64,000 nt of DNA from Aristolochia californica. Taxonomy: Eukaryota; Streptophyta; Magnoliopsida; Piperales; Aristolochiaceae. The notes under the pieces were generated by a model. That model saw only the letters and a program-made list of their open reading frames with translations. It was not told the origin of the DNA and did no database searches. Location: NCBI GenBank assembly GCA_029961685.1, contig JARWKL010000003.1, positions 18,408,467 through 18,472,466 of the forward strand. The letters run 5' to 3'. This document shows, piece by piece, positions 31,505 to 41,628 of this stretch (positions are counted from its first letter, which is position 1; every line of letters starts with the position of its first letter). The position numbers and the translations under genes were made by a program.

Positions 31505-31954
31505 TGTTATGGACTTCATAGCATTACGAGTTATCCATAGGCATAGGAATTAAATTATGTCAATTTACTTTTCATGTAATTTCAATTCTGTTTGGTTTAT
31601 TTTATTTGGTTTGGTTTATTTTGGGTTGGTTCAGTATAATGTGGCGTGAACCACTTGACCTAATGGGTCATCTTTGTATTTTCGTCCTCAACCCTATTTA
31701 GGGGGATGTGAAGGAAAAGAGAGGCAAGTATTGAGAAAATTATATTTTACAGGTTTGATTCTCCCTCAGAGGTCAAGGTCGGATTCTCCCTTTGAGGTCC
31801 AAGGTTGAGCTTCCTCAAAAGCTCCTTCATTCTAAATTGAGTTCCACCATTACTCATTCAAGAAACAAGGTTTCTCTTCCAACGTCAAGATCATCCATGG
31901 AGGGAAGAGAGGAAAGAAGGGTGACTCGATCCATGGCAAGGGAAGAACCTAACA
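31505..31954 (+). repeat. Gypsy I 3' LTR
   Basis: TGTTATGGACTTC to GAACCTAACA, 450 bp, followed by the GCAAG duplication. It keeps the TTTGGTTTGG repeats. Its ends are intact where the 5' LTR has lost the terminal CA. Confidence 0.92.
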
Positions 31955-32906
31955 GCAAGTTTCCATTCTAGAAGAAAGCCTCAAAAGTGGGCCATATATT
32001 CATGTATATTGTATCCTTGTTTGGTGGTAAGCATCCATTGTAAAATATCATATGGCCTTTGTAACTTGTCGAAGCTTGAATACAACTTGGCACATTGCTC
32101 CCTAATTTTTTTAGCCATCTCTAAATGAATGACATTATTGGAGACATGTTCTTCCATACTATTGATCAACCAACTAATAACCAATGTATCCTCCTTTAAC
32201 CATTTGGTATAGGATATATCATCTTCATCAATATGTGGTCCATGGTTGGTGAGATGACAAACGAGGTCATTTGTGATAAGAAACCGACGAACCGATGTGG
32301 ACCAGTTCATAAAATTTGATTACCCCCCCCCCCCCCCCCCCCCCATAAGGGTATAGTGGTGATTTTGAGTATGTCACTCTTGTGACTCAAATTATCTTCA
32401 GCCATAGTAGGCAAATCAAGTAAAATAGTTCTCCAATCTAGTAATCAAAATATGACCAAGTAAAAGGCTTTAACAAACTCGGTCAATGGAGATGCTTAGT
32501 ATAAATGCTAAGTAATTAATTTTAATGAATAATGACTCATAAAAGGCTCAACATCATCCTTCTTTATTTGGGAATCTTTTTCTCATAGATTTATAAAAAA
32601 AATCCAATATGCACTGGTCTTGGTCAACGTATTGTGAAAACCAACAAACTGTCTTGATAATCTCTTCTAATCAATGATACTCCAAGATGCATATATTTTC
32701 CTAATTTCATAAGATGAAAACATACATAAGGACATCTCTAAACCACCTCTTAATAATTAAAATAGTAGCATAAAATTAATAATATAAAAAATAAATACTT
32801 ATCTCTTGAGCTTCAATCTTGCTTCATAAGGAGCCTTCTATGAACAGCTTTTAATCGTATCTTCATAGAGCATAATGGGGATCTTAAATTGGTAGCTCGG
32901 ATACCA
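31955..32906 (-). pseudogene. Copia D gag N-terminus and leader
   Basis: 32310-31981 on the minus strand encodes the UBN2-type gag: MNWSTSVRRFLITNDLVCHL, DEDDISYTKWLKEDTLVISW, NSMEEHVSNNVIHLEMAKKI. It continues the gag cut at 26601. Before it a run of 22 C (32323-32344, plus strand) breaks the start, where relatives have only CCCCAC. The 32346-32906 part is the 5' leader and ends in a primer site reading TGGTATCCGAGC. Confidence 0.85.
32323..32344. repeat. Poly-C tract (22 bp) in copia gag
   Basis: Twenty-two C on the plus strand, so a G run in the sense of the gag frame, stand where the homologous copia gag near 56398 has ACCCCACG. It shifts the reading frame next to the gag start. Confidence 0.85.
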
Positions 32907-33509
32907 TGTTGAAGTTAGGACCCCATGAATAATACCTTGAGCAAGGAGAGAGAGAAAGAAAAAAAGGAAAAAGAGAAGAGTTCTCAGGTAGAGAGAGAAG
33001 AGAAGGAAAATAAAAGAGGGTAGAGAGAGAACACTTCACACAATAGAGAAGAGAAAAAATAAGAAACTTGCTTGATGAATTCTGAGTTACAATCAACTCT
33101 ATTTATAGTTGAGGAGGTGATAGAGTCCATGTAGAATTAATTTTAGGACTCCTAATTACATTCCAACTAGAACTCTCCAAGATAAGCCTATCATGATAAG
33201 ATTACATTATCTATTTAAGAGACTACTTTGACTCAACTTCTAACTCTTCTTTAATCACGTGAAATAAGATAGAAGCCACCTCTCCAAGATCAGCCTATCA
33301 TGACAAGATTCCAGCTCATGTTGATAGAGATACCAGCTCGAGGTATCTTTTTGGGTCCCACTTGATCTTCAGATCTTCTATTTAATTCCAACACATGTTC
33401 CTTATCTCTTAGCTAGAGTCACTTTGTATGATGACTCTTATTGACACCTCTCGAGCTCACGGTGGGTCCCACCAACTTGTGTAGCCATGGTGGATCCCAC
33501 ATTGTAACA
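32907..33509 (-). mobile_element. Copia D 5' LTR, 603 bp
   Basis: Bounded by TGTTGAAGTT (32907) and ACATTGTAACA (33509). It carries GTGGGTCCCAC blocks and a minus-strand TATAAATAG near 33100. The partner LTR at 22337 is shorter (578 bp). The right flank AAGAT has no copy left of 22337, because that LTR adjoins another element. Confidence 0.88.
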
Positions 33510-34620
33510 AAGATCAAACTTAAAATAAGGCTCATTAAGTATAACACGCCAAGCTCGACTTGTTAGCTCATGAGCCTACTCATTAGCATAGATTTTTTAT
33601 GAAAATACCTTTTAATCTAATTTCTCTTGTCAATTCCCTCCTTAGTTGGTTGAAAGTTACTCTTATTTATCTCAAACCTTAAAGATGATTGGTCTTTCAG
33701 CCGTTTTGGGTCCCTCAACATCTAATGTTGTTGTTTGCAAATAGAATAAACACTATTGATAGAGGTGTTTATCTTCTCTAATAACTTGTAGTTTAATGGT
33801 ACTAAGCTCATCACTATATTCTCTTTATTTATTTTTGTGATCTTTTTATTTTTGTAGTTTTAAATGTATGTTGAGCTTGAACCTAACTCAAGCTTGAGCT
33901 TGAACTCATTGACAATTTTTGAGGTCGAGCTCGAGTTAAATTTAAGGCTCAACACTAAGCTCTAGCTCGATCTTGAAGTTTTAAGTTCAAACCCAAGCTC
34001 AAACATACACAAGTTCGAGCTTGGCTCGACTCGATGCCACCCCTACTTAAGATGTATAACAAAAGGACTGAAATAACCCTTATATAAGGATGTGCATATA
34101 AGAGCCAAAAAAAAACTCTAAAATAATCTGAAAATTGCATAACAACTACCCCAAAACCTTACTATAAATCTTGGACCTTCTGGCTACATTATTACAAATT
34201 TACCACCACTATGACATGACTATTATACCCTTGACTTCTAACAAGTTGTCTATAAAGACTTCTTCAAAAGAGGAAGTATTGTTTAACTACAACTATTTTT
34301 TAAATAATACATTACATGCAAAAGTCATATTTTTTACTTATAAATATGAGACAAATTCTACAGATAAATTACCAAAAAACCCTATTTATACTTTAAGTTC
34401 TACAACAAAATAAATACAATAGATTGCATAATTAATATAAAGGCTAGAATATAGGCCCACAAATTTGTTGGACTATCAGGTCCCATGTCATATGTGTAAA
34501 CCCACATTAGGTAAGTCCATTTTTGTACTATTTGTTATGTTAGTCCTACACAAGATGCATGGGTCTAAGTAAAAAGTTTCCTACTATATCTAACATTTAT
34601 ATGAGTTACATGTATAAAAT
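33510..34620. other. AT-rich spacer with no gene
   Basis: About 1.1 kb with short open frames only. A GAGCTTGAACTC / AGCTCGAG rich block lies at 33850-34045 and ends CACCCCTA, which looks like the end of a common plant hAT-type MITE class. The matching start is not visible. The last 600 bp are unremarkable AT-rich DNA up to the SMART. Confidence 0.5.
33850..34045. repeat. AGCTCGAG-rich repeat, possible MITE end
   Basis: Many overlapping copies of AGCTTGA, GAGCTCGAG and CAAGCTC within about 200 bp, in both orientations, with an end GGCTCGACTCGATGCCACCCCTA. Plant hAT-type MITEs often begin TAGGGGTG. The second end and any target duplication were not found. Confidence 0.3.
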
Positions 34621-34993
34621 TGTTATGCACATAGCCAATACTACCTAAAAGACCGGCCTATTAGGAGCGGAAGACATAGGTACTTAACCCAGGACCATAA
34701 CATCTCACCCCACCTTCGCAAGCCGATGTCCACGGTGACCCACTCTAGCAACGGCCTACTCTAGCTACACTGGCCCAACCCGGATTTTGATCCTACGGCC
34801 TACCAGTATTTTAATCCAGCATCTAGGTCACCCCCTCCACTAGGTGGCCTCTTCCGATAGGTCGCCCCCTCCGGGATTCGAACGGGCGAGGGAGCCCAAT
34901 CTGATACCAAATGTTATGCACCTAGCCAATACTAGCCAAAAGACCAGCCTATTAGGAGCGGAAGACATAGGTACTTAACCCATGACCATAACA
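34621..34993 (-). mobile_element. SMART miniature LTR retrotransposon, 373 bp, complete
   Basis: LTRs of 82 bp lie at 34621-34702 and 34912-34993, differing at five positions by hand count. TSD AAAAT flanks both sides (34616-34620 and 34994-34998). On the minus strand the order is LTR, two bases, primer site TGGTATCAGA, then a T-arm-like GTTCGAATCCCGG, a ~170-bp interior, a polypurine tract GGTGGGGTGAGA, and LTR. It is far smaller than typical TRIMs. It codes for nothing and must use proteins of other elements. It is the same family as 6426-7265, inverted. Confidence 0.9.
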
Positions 34994-35840
34994 AAAATAT
35001 AGTAAGACCATAAGGTATATTTGTCAAGTGAATATTTACTGTGTCCGAATTTCAAAAAGGAAAATTCTTAAGCTTCACTTTGTAGCTTCACCAGAAAGGT
35101 GATTTTCTCCTCTTTGGAAGATGAGCTCTTTCAAACAATAAGCTAGCCAAACACAATTCTGAGCACTAGAAGCAACTCCTCAATTGAAAGAGTTGCTTTT
35201 GAGCTTCAAAGAGTTGAGTCAAATGCAACCTAAGGGAACACATTCTAACTTCAAACTAAAACACTTGGCCTCATCCTTTTCTTGTGGGGATAAATGGCCA
35301 TCAAACTTTGACATTATATCTTATTAACCCACTTTGTTGGCACCCCCAAACTTATCATCATCTGTCTGAACATTTTCCATGAGATGTAGTCTATTGTAAG
35401 GGTAGTACTAGGTAAAGGCACTTGAAGAACTTTTGTTGTTCGTTTACAATTTTAACTTAGGGTTGAGTTTGGGTCTGAAAATCTAAGCGAAAGTTCTAAG
35501 AAAAATCAGTCCTTAACGGATTTTAGGTGGATGTACCCGATAATGAATAGTCCTAGTCATGATACTTTGAATTAATGCATTTGTTTTTATACATCTTTAA
35601 GATATTTTACTATCAATATTTAGGAACATCAATTAAGGTTAAGAAATATAAAGTATATAAATAAAAAACCTAGCCGTTTTTTTTCTTCCTTCTACATTTC
35701 TTTTCGGCAATCATATCACACCGCACATTGCTATGAAAGCACAAAAAATTGCTTCCTTGAGCCAGATTTGAAATTTCGCATTTCCAGTCTTCCAAGTAAG
35801 AGTAGTTCTATGTTAGATCCTTAATGTTTATGAATTGGTG
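34994..35840. other. Spacer with possible MITE (35065-35245)
   Basis: AT-rich, no gene. 35065-35245 has an imperfect palindromic layout: AAGCTTCACTTTGTAGCTTC at the left and TTGAGCTTCAAAGAGTTGAG at the right, with GCTAGCCAAACACA in the middle. It resembles a short non-autonomous DNA transposon, but terminal repeats and a target duplication are not clean. The rest holds nothing I recognise. Confidence 0.4.
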
Positions 35841-35877
35841 TCTTCTTCTTCTTCTTCTTCTTCTTCTTCTTCTTCTT
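35841..35877. repeat. (TTC)n microsatellite
   Basis: About 12 perfect CTT/TTC triplets in AT-rich spacer. Confidence 0.95.
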
Positions 35878-36389
35878 TTAAGAATATTACTCTTTAGTTT
35901 TCATCCTGAAATTCTTCAGCTCTATTAATTTTTTTGTAGGTTTTCTTCGTCCAAAATCACTCTCTATTTTTACCATATATTGACCTTTTTTTCATATGAC
36001 AATGTAGTCATTTGGCTCCACATGAGTAATAGATTGATACATTGTGGTTTCTTAGTGCTATGATTTATATGAGGCTTTTATTATGTGTTTCCCTCAAACT
36101 AGGCCATAATTCTAAAAGAATTGAGAAGCAAGACATAAGTTTGGGCTCTTTTAAAGGATTACCGAATTAACCCATTGCAAATAGATATTGTACTAAAAAC
36201 TATATAGATCATAAACTAAAAAATTTTTAGTTAAAATTATTAATGTTTTAATAAAACAAATAAAAACGTTTTTTTAAAATTTAACAATTTAATTTTGTAT
36301 GGTAATTTAAAGATATAAAAATATTTTCTTTGTAGCCCTTGCATGTCATGAGTGTGCCTAGTGATATATACATATAAATATAAGTATAA

Positions 36390-36409
36390 ATCTATAAATA
36401 AATAAATAA

Positions 36410-36440
<31 letters not shown>

Positions 36441-36651
36441 AAAACAAACACCAATGATTATAAATGAAAGCACCAATAAGAGAAATTTTATAGGTATAAA
36501 ATAATAAGAGTCATTTTGTAGGAAGAAATCGAGAACATGAATTCAAGTCCGTGTACGTTAGGCATATGGAATTCCATATTTAATTAGTTGTTGGATTTAA
36601 ATGAAATATATTTTTAAATTATTCATATTTGATGCAATTTTTCTATAAATA

Positions 36652-36712
<61 letters not shown>

Positions 36713-36910
36713 AAACACCAATGATTATAAATGAAAGCACCAATAAGAGAAATTTTATAGGTATAAAATAATAAGAGTCATTTTGTAGGAAGAAATCGAG
36801 AACATGAATTCAAGTCCGTGTACGTTAGGCATATGGAATTCCATATTTAATTAGTTGTTGGATTTAAATGAAATATATTTTTAAATTATTCATATTTGAT
36901 GCAATTTTAT
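36390..36910. repeat. Tandem duplication, period 267 bp, with AT microsatellite
   Basis: 36442-36640 and 36709-36907 are identical over 199 bp by eye, from AAACAAACACCA to GATGCAATTTT. The unit also contains an (AT)n run. Copy 1 is preceded by a short (AT)n/(AAAT)n stretch, and copy 2 by poly-A plus about 20 AT repeats (36660-36708). It contains no gene. Confidence 0.9.
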
Positions 36911-38248
36911 TTTTTATGTTATAATATTTTTTTATAAAAAGAATGACAATAGGAATATAATTTTTATGTTATTGAAGGATAAAAGATAAAGAAAAAAAAC
37001 TATAGATGAAATGTTGTACTTAGCAACCCTATAGATATTATGAGTTTATAAGCATGGGAAAAGGTTGCATATAACTAAACTTGGGAGAACTTGTTCGGAT
37101 TTTAAAAAAAAATATGGTAAGAATTAAAAATATCAATTTCATTATTTTTTGTATGGATAGAATTCATAGTAGTATTTTTCAATTTTGTGACCTGTGGAGG
37201 TAATATTACTTTTGAAAAAATATGAAACATAAATTAACTATATACGAATACATTCTTTTTTTAAAACAGAAATAAAAAACGTAAGTAAATGAATAAGTCA
37301 ATTTTTTACATGCCCATTTGATCTTTTTCTTTTAATTTTGTGATTTACTCGTTATATAAAGGTAAGTTCGGAGAGTATTGTTTGTTGATGAGAGACAATT
37401 GAAGATCCTAAAAATCTTTCATTCAAGGCTTTTACTCTTTTTAGATTCCATTGCTGACTAATTGGGGGAAAGTTTTAAGAGTCAACATATTGAGAATCAA
37501 AATTTTAGGGTATGTTTCCTATTTTACTTTTAAAATGAACTACTAAATAGTCAAAAACTACATCTGCCTTGGAACAATAAACAAAGAAAATACAATCAAA
37601 GAAGAGACAATAGAGTGGAAGTGAGTTGATATATTATCATATCTATGTGTTTTTCTTTTTTCTTTTTAATTTCGTGTGTATGGATGTGGATTTATTACAA
37701 AAGATATATAACTTGAGTTTAGATATGGGGTTAGACCCATTGGAGTGAATGGGAACTGCTCTCCTTAGTCAATGAATCTCATGCATCGTTCCATTCCCTA
37801 GCCCTAAGAAAATGTACAAAGGATGAAAGAACTCAAAAGTGTAACACAATTTTCCCTAGCCAAACTCCTATTCTTGCCAACGCTGCTACATCCTCCCCAT
37901 GACTGCACTAAGATAACTTAGTGATTCTTTGTTTAGAGAGAAAGAATGTTTAGTCTAAGTGAAGTGTATGACCCATGACCAGAGTCATCTTTTTGCTGAC
38001 AGGTGAAGAACATCGAGGCTTTCACATACAACTGTGGTATTTACTACAGAAACATAGCACAGGGTGGGTTTCTTTCTGTACCCCATCAGTAAACCACGGT
38101 GCTAATCGAGTTTCCCTACTCTTGAAAACGGTAAATTGAAATCCACTAACATAGCACTTTATATTGTATCATAATACAGTTTCATGCTTGCCGATTCTTC
38201 ATCTTTTACTGCACCCATTTTGTTTGAGTTCTGCAATCAAATAAGTGA

Positions 38249-38428
38249 ATCGTAATGTGCTCAAGACTTGTTATGTTTGATCTCAATTTGGTTCCAGCCC
38301 AAAGGGAACGGGGGACTAGCAGCCCAAGGAAACGCTTGGATGGAGAAACAAGTTCAAGTCCTTGTGAATCAGAGAAAAAAAATGTCAAAAGGATGCACCT
38401 CAGAAAGACCCCTCGTCGATCAGTTTAA
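38249..38428 (+). CDS. Possible terminal exon of a host gene
   Basis: An open frame of 59 codons ending in TAA at 38426-38428 reads MFDLNLVPAQRERGTSSPRK, then a Ser-rich and strongly basic tail (SEKKNVKR, then RKTPRRSV). The composition looks more coding-like than the surrounding AT-rich DNA. A short stretch at 37996-38133 (CAG acceptor-like, then an open run) could be a preceding exon. No family is recognised. It could be chance or a pseudogene. Confidence 0.25.
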   Translation: MVMCSRLVMFDLNLVPAQRERGTSSPRKRLDGETSSSPCESEKKNVKRMHLRKTPRRSV

Positions 38429-38639
38429 GTGAAGAAGACAAATGAAAATAAGATGATTAGTATCTATTCTCAGCCAATTGAGGATTCCATTTGGAGGTAA
38501 ATCTTACACTCTTCAACCAATACAGAAAATTTCTTTCTTAAAATCAACATTATCAATGTCCTTGGCCACTCTATCGACCAGCAATATTAAATTAGAGTTC
38601 ACTAATTTAAACTATCTTTTCTGTAAATATTAACATTAT

Positions 38640-38880
38640 CACAAAGACATTTTATAACATCAAGAAGACGATTTTATATACAGAATTATATCTCAAAATA
38701 ACCTTTTTTGAGTCTATTTGCTAACCTAATAAACTATTTCTCAAGCCGATGTTTTTAGATATATATCTACATTAGAAGAATCAAAAGTCTTGTTAGTAGC
38801 TTGTAGCATATGAAAATCCAAAATTTAGGCAAATTTTTTCTCCTCCTCTTTTTTTGAGTTGCTAATCTTGATTTGACTAG
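38640..38880 (+). repeat. Diverged copia C interior fragment
   Basis: CAGAATTATATCTCAAAATA, ATTAGAAGAATCAAAAGTC and GAAAATCCAAAATT follow the same order as 19990-20340 in copia C1, with many substitutions. It is an old remnant. No LTR is attached. Confidence 0.5.
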
Positions 38881-40266
38881 CTTTCTTATTTGTTTTAAGC
38901 TCTAGTTTAGTGGTTCTGAATGTGATTATCTTTCCTTCTTTAAGAGTTTCTATATTTTTTATTTAACATTACATGAGCTTCCCTCTTCTTCTACTCATAA
39001 GAGTTTAGTTTCTTGTTTTAACAAAATGTGAAATTTATGGATTAAAAAGTTTGTTTCCTCATTTAAATTTCTAAATATATTTCTCCTAAATCTCCCTTAT
39101 TCTAAAATTTCTTTCGTGAGAATTTTCTTTCCAAATTAGTCAAGTTTTTTTTAATAATCAATTTATGAGAATTCAATTTTTATAAACTTTCTATTATTAT
39201 GCTCCATATCAAAATATCTTTGTTGGAGTTCCTTCAAAGTTTTCTCAGGTTGGCCCAGGTGGCTTGTCAAGAGGGGGGTAAATTAAAATTTAACCACTTA
39301 GCCTGCAAAAATAAAATAGGACAAATGATTAACAAGCACACACCACAAGGAGAAAATGATTTTTGTTCTTGATATTCCCCTAATGGTAGTCATTGTCCAA
39401 GAACCCTTGCTCAAAAAATTCCACTAATAAGCTCTTTTAGTTGAAAAATACAAAGAGATCCTCCCTCTCTTTAGCTGCTATAATCCCCAATTACATAATT
39501 TAATCTCTCTCCAAGAGATTCAATATAAACTAGATTCTAGCTCTAGTTAGCACTCCCTTTCTAGATTTCATATTCTAGAATGCCAATTCTTCTCCCTTTA
39601 AGGTACTAGAGAACCTCTATTAAAAAAACTAAAATATAAAAGGGTAAAATAAAACTTACAACTTTTTTTTGGAGAGATACCTTCTCCTAATAAAATCCAA
39701 ACTTCCGAATCTTTAAGCATGAGATATTTATGTAGAGGAGCTTGAGATAGCTAGGAATGTTGAGTGATTTGAAAGAGAATGAAGTTATTTTGAGATAAAA
39801 CTACTCTTTTTCTCTCAAGAGAGTTTGTTGAAAATTTTAATTAAAAAAACCTTTGAATGCTTTGAATTGCCAGTAAATGCTTAGCTAATGATCCACAACA
39901 ATGGGGCTGGCGGGGGCTATTTATTACATTCTCAGCCAAACAAGCCATCTTTTTTACTATTTACAAAATCCTATAAAAAGTGTTGATCAATTAGGGTAAA
40001 GCTATAATCGATCAACCATGTTAACGACTATATATTTTGTGTTTCTAGGCCTATTGATCAAATAGAGCGTCAATCATTTATATGCCCTAAAGCATTTATA
40101 TCCATCGGTAAAACATAACTTTAAAATATTTCATGCCCTAAAGCTCTATTTCATATTTGTGCTTGAGAAATTAAATTTGGTTGGTTATCTACTCATGTAA
40201 CTAGAGCTTTTGAAATTTTTCATTTTACTTTTACTCTAGGTCTTCAAGTCTTCAAACATATTAATT

Positions 40267-40323
40267 GTGTTACAATGTGGGGCCCACCATGGAGCCCGAG
40301 TTGGTGGGACCCATCATGAAGAC
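40267..40323 (+). mobile_element. 57-bp head of a copia A LTR
   Basis: TGTTACAATGTGGGGCCCACC followed by a GGTGGGACCCATCATG block matches the start of the copia A LTRs at 5497 and 59396. It is cut at 40324 by a full LTR of the same family in opposite orientation. Confidence 0.75.
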
Positions 40324-40964
40324 TGTTGAATTTAGGATCCCTTTTCCATGATCACGAACAAGAGAAAGAAGAAAGAAAAATGAGAAAAAGGGAGGAAAGC
40401 TCTCAGTAGAGAAGAGAAAAAAGAAAAAAGAAAAGGGTGAGCTATGTAAAGTAAGGAGAGGGAGAGAGAGAACCAACTCGGGATTGAATGTGTGACTTGT
40501 TTATTCCGAATTAAAACTCCTCTATATATAGTAGAGGAGGAGGTAGAGTCCTTATACAACTTGTTATTCAATCCTAATTATATTCCAACTCTAACTCTTC
40601 AATATAAATAAGTCTATTCAAAGTAGAACTCCTAGAAGACTAAATGGAGTAGAACTAGGAGTCATTTTTACTACCCACAAGATTATAAGGGATAAGCCAG
40701 CTCATGGCCTTATCCTTGTGGGCCCCTCATGATCCTCCAGCGTACCTTGATAAGAGTGCCAGCTCATGAGATCTTTGTGGGTCCCACTTGATCTTCAAGT
40801 CTTCTAAATCAATTCAGTTTGTGCTTCTTGATTCCTTAACTCGTGCTTTCTTTGGGAAAGGACTCTTCTTGGTGTCCCAAGTCTTCTAGGATTCTTCTTG
40901 ATTACCTACATTCTCATGGTGGGTCCCACCAGCTCGAGACCATGCTGGGCCCCACATTGTAACA
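40324..40964 (-). mobile_element. Copia A 3' LTR, minus strand, 641 bp
   Basis: It runs TGTTGAATTTAGG (40324) to ACATTGTAACA (40964). The polypurine tract (minus CTTGAGGGGGAG) follows on the right, so this is the 3' LTR of the copia to its right. It shares GTGGGTCCCAC blocks with copies at 5497 and 59396. Confidence 0.88.
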
Positions 40965-41628
40965 CTCCCCCTCAAGTTGGGGGTGAGAAGACGTCATAAA
41001 CACCCAGCTTGCTGCATATGGTAGACATAATCTTGTGACTGACTGGTTTGGTGAGGATGTTTGTAACTTGATTTTGTGATGAGATGTGCTTCAGGGATAA
41101 GAGACCAGCTTGGAATTTTTCTTGTATAAAGTGGCAATCGACCTCAATATGCTTTGTCCTCTCATAGAAGACTGGATTCGATGCATTATGTATTGCTGCT
41201 TGGTTATCACAATATAGGTCCATTGGAGCTTCTTTATAAAATCCCAATTCAGTGAGAAGGGACCTTATCCATAAAAGTTCACTTACAGTGTGTGCCATGG
41301 CTCTGTATTCTGCTTCTGCACTTGACCGTGCTACTACATTTTGTTTTTTGCTTTTCCATGTCATGAGATTTCCTCCAACCGTCGTGCAAAAACCAGAAGT
41401 AGATTTTCTATCATCTGGGGTTCCAGCCCAATCTGCATCTGTGAATCCCTCAAGGTTGAAGTGACCATGTTTTTTTATAGAGGAGCCCCCTTCCAGGAGC
41501 CCGTTTCAGATAGCGTAATATCCTCTCAAGTGCTTGTCAATGACTAAGTTGTGGCTTGTACATGTACTGACTTACCACACTTACGGCATATGAAATGTCT
41601 GGCCTCGTTACACATAGGTAAATAAGTC
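40965..41628 (-). pseudogene. Copia A RNase H and RT end, truncated
   Basis: 41364-40972 encodes MTWKSKKQNVVARSSAEAEY, LYCDNQAAIHNAS, HIEVDCHFIQEK and the family tail SKLGVYDVFSPPT. The RT connection (RPDISYAVSVVS) is found up to 41628 in shifted frames. The element is cut at 41628 by gypsy V. Confidence 0.88.

Larger units (their letters stand above)
26602..31954 (+). mobile_element. Gypsy I: full-length Reina-like chromovirus, 5353 bp
   Basis: LTRs are at 26602-27050 and 31505-31954, with TSD GCAAG (26597-26601 and 31955-31959). The primer site TGGTATCAGAT is at 27054, and a G-rich polypurine tract precedes the 3' LTR. The order is gag, zinc knuckle, protease, RT, RNase H, integrase and chromodomain tail, as expected for a chromovirus. 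The LTRs are nearly identical. It is inserted in the gag of copia D, so it is younger than copia D. Six or more stops disable the gag-protease part. The RT to integrase frame is open for 690 codons. Confidence 0.93.
36911..40266. other. Low-copy-looking spacer, no confident gene
   Basis: This is the longest stretch without clear retrotransposon coding sequence. It contains a candidate short exon (38249-38428), a decayed copia C interior (38640-38880), a poly-T/A-rich part near 39000-39230, and a block around 39240-40260 that looks like diverged repeat DNA but was not identified. I see no tRNA, rRNA or promoter signal. Confidence 0.45.

Noticed and set aside
31304..31519. Minus-strand open frame with a proline run
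   Set aside because: It is the antisense of the gypsy I pol tail and G-rich polypurine tract.
35065..35245. A complete MITE
   Set aside because: The palindromic arms are imperfect and no target duplication was visible, so I kept it only as a possibility in the spacer entry.
36240..36476. Minus-strand open frame of 78 codons rich in Tyr and Ile
   Set aside because: It arises from AT/TAA microsatellite sequence. Low-complexity and no motif.
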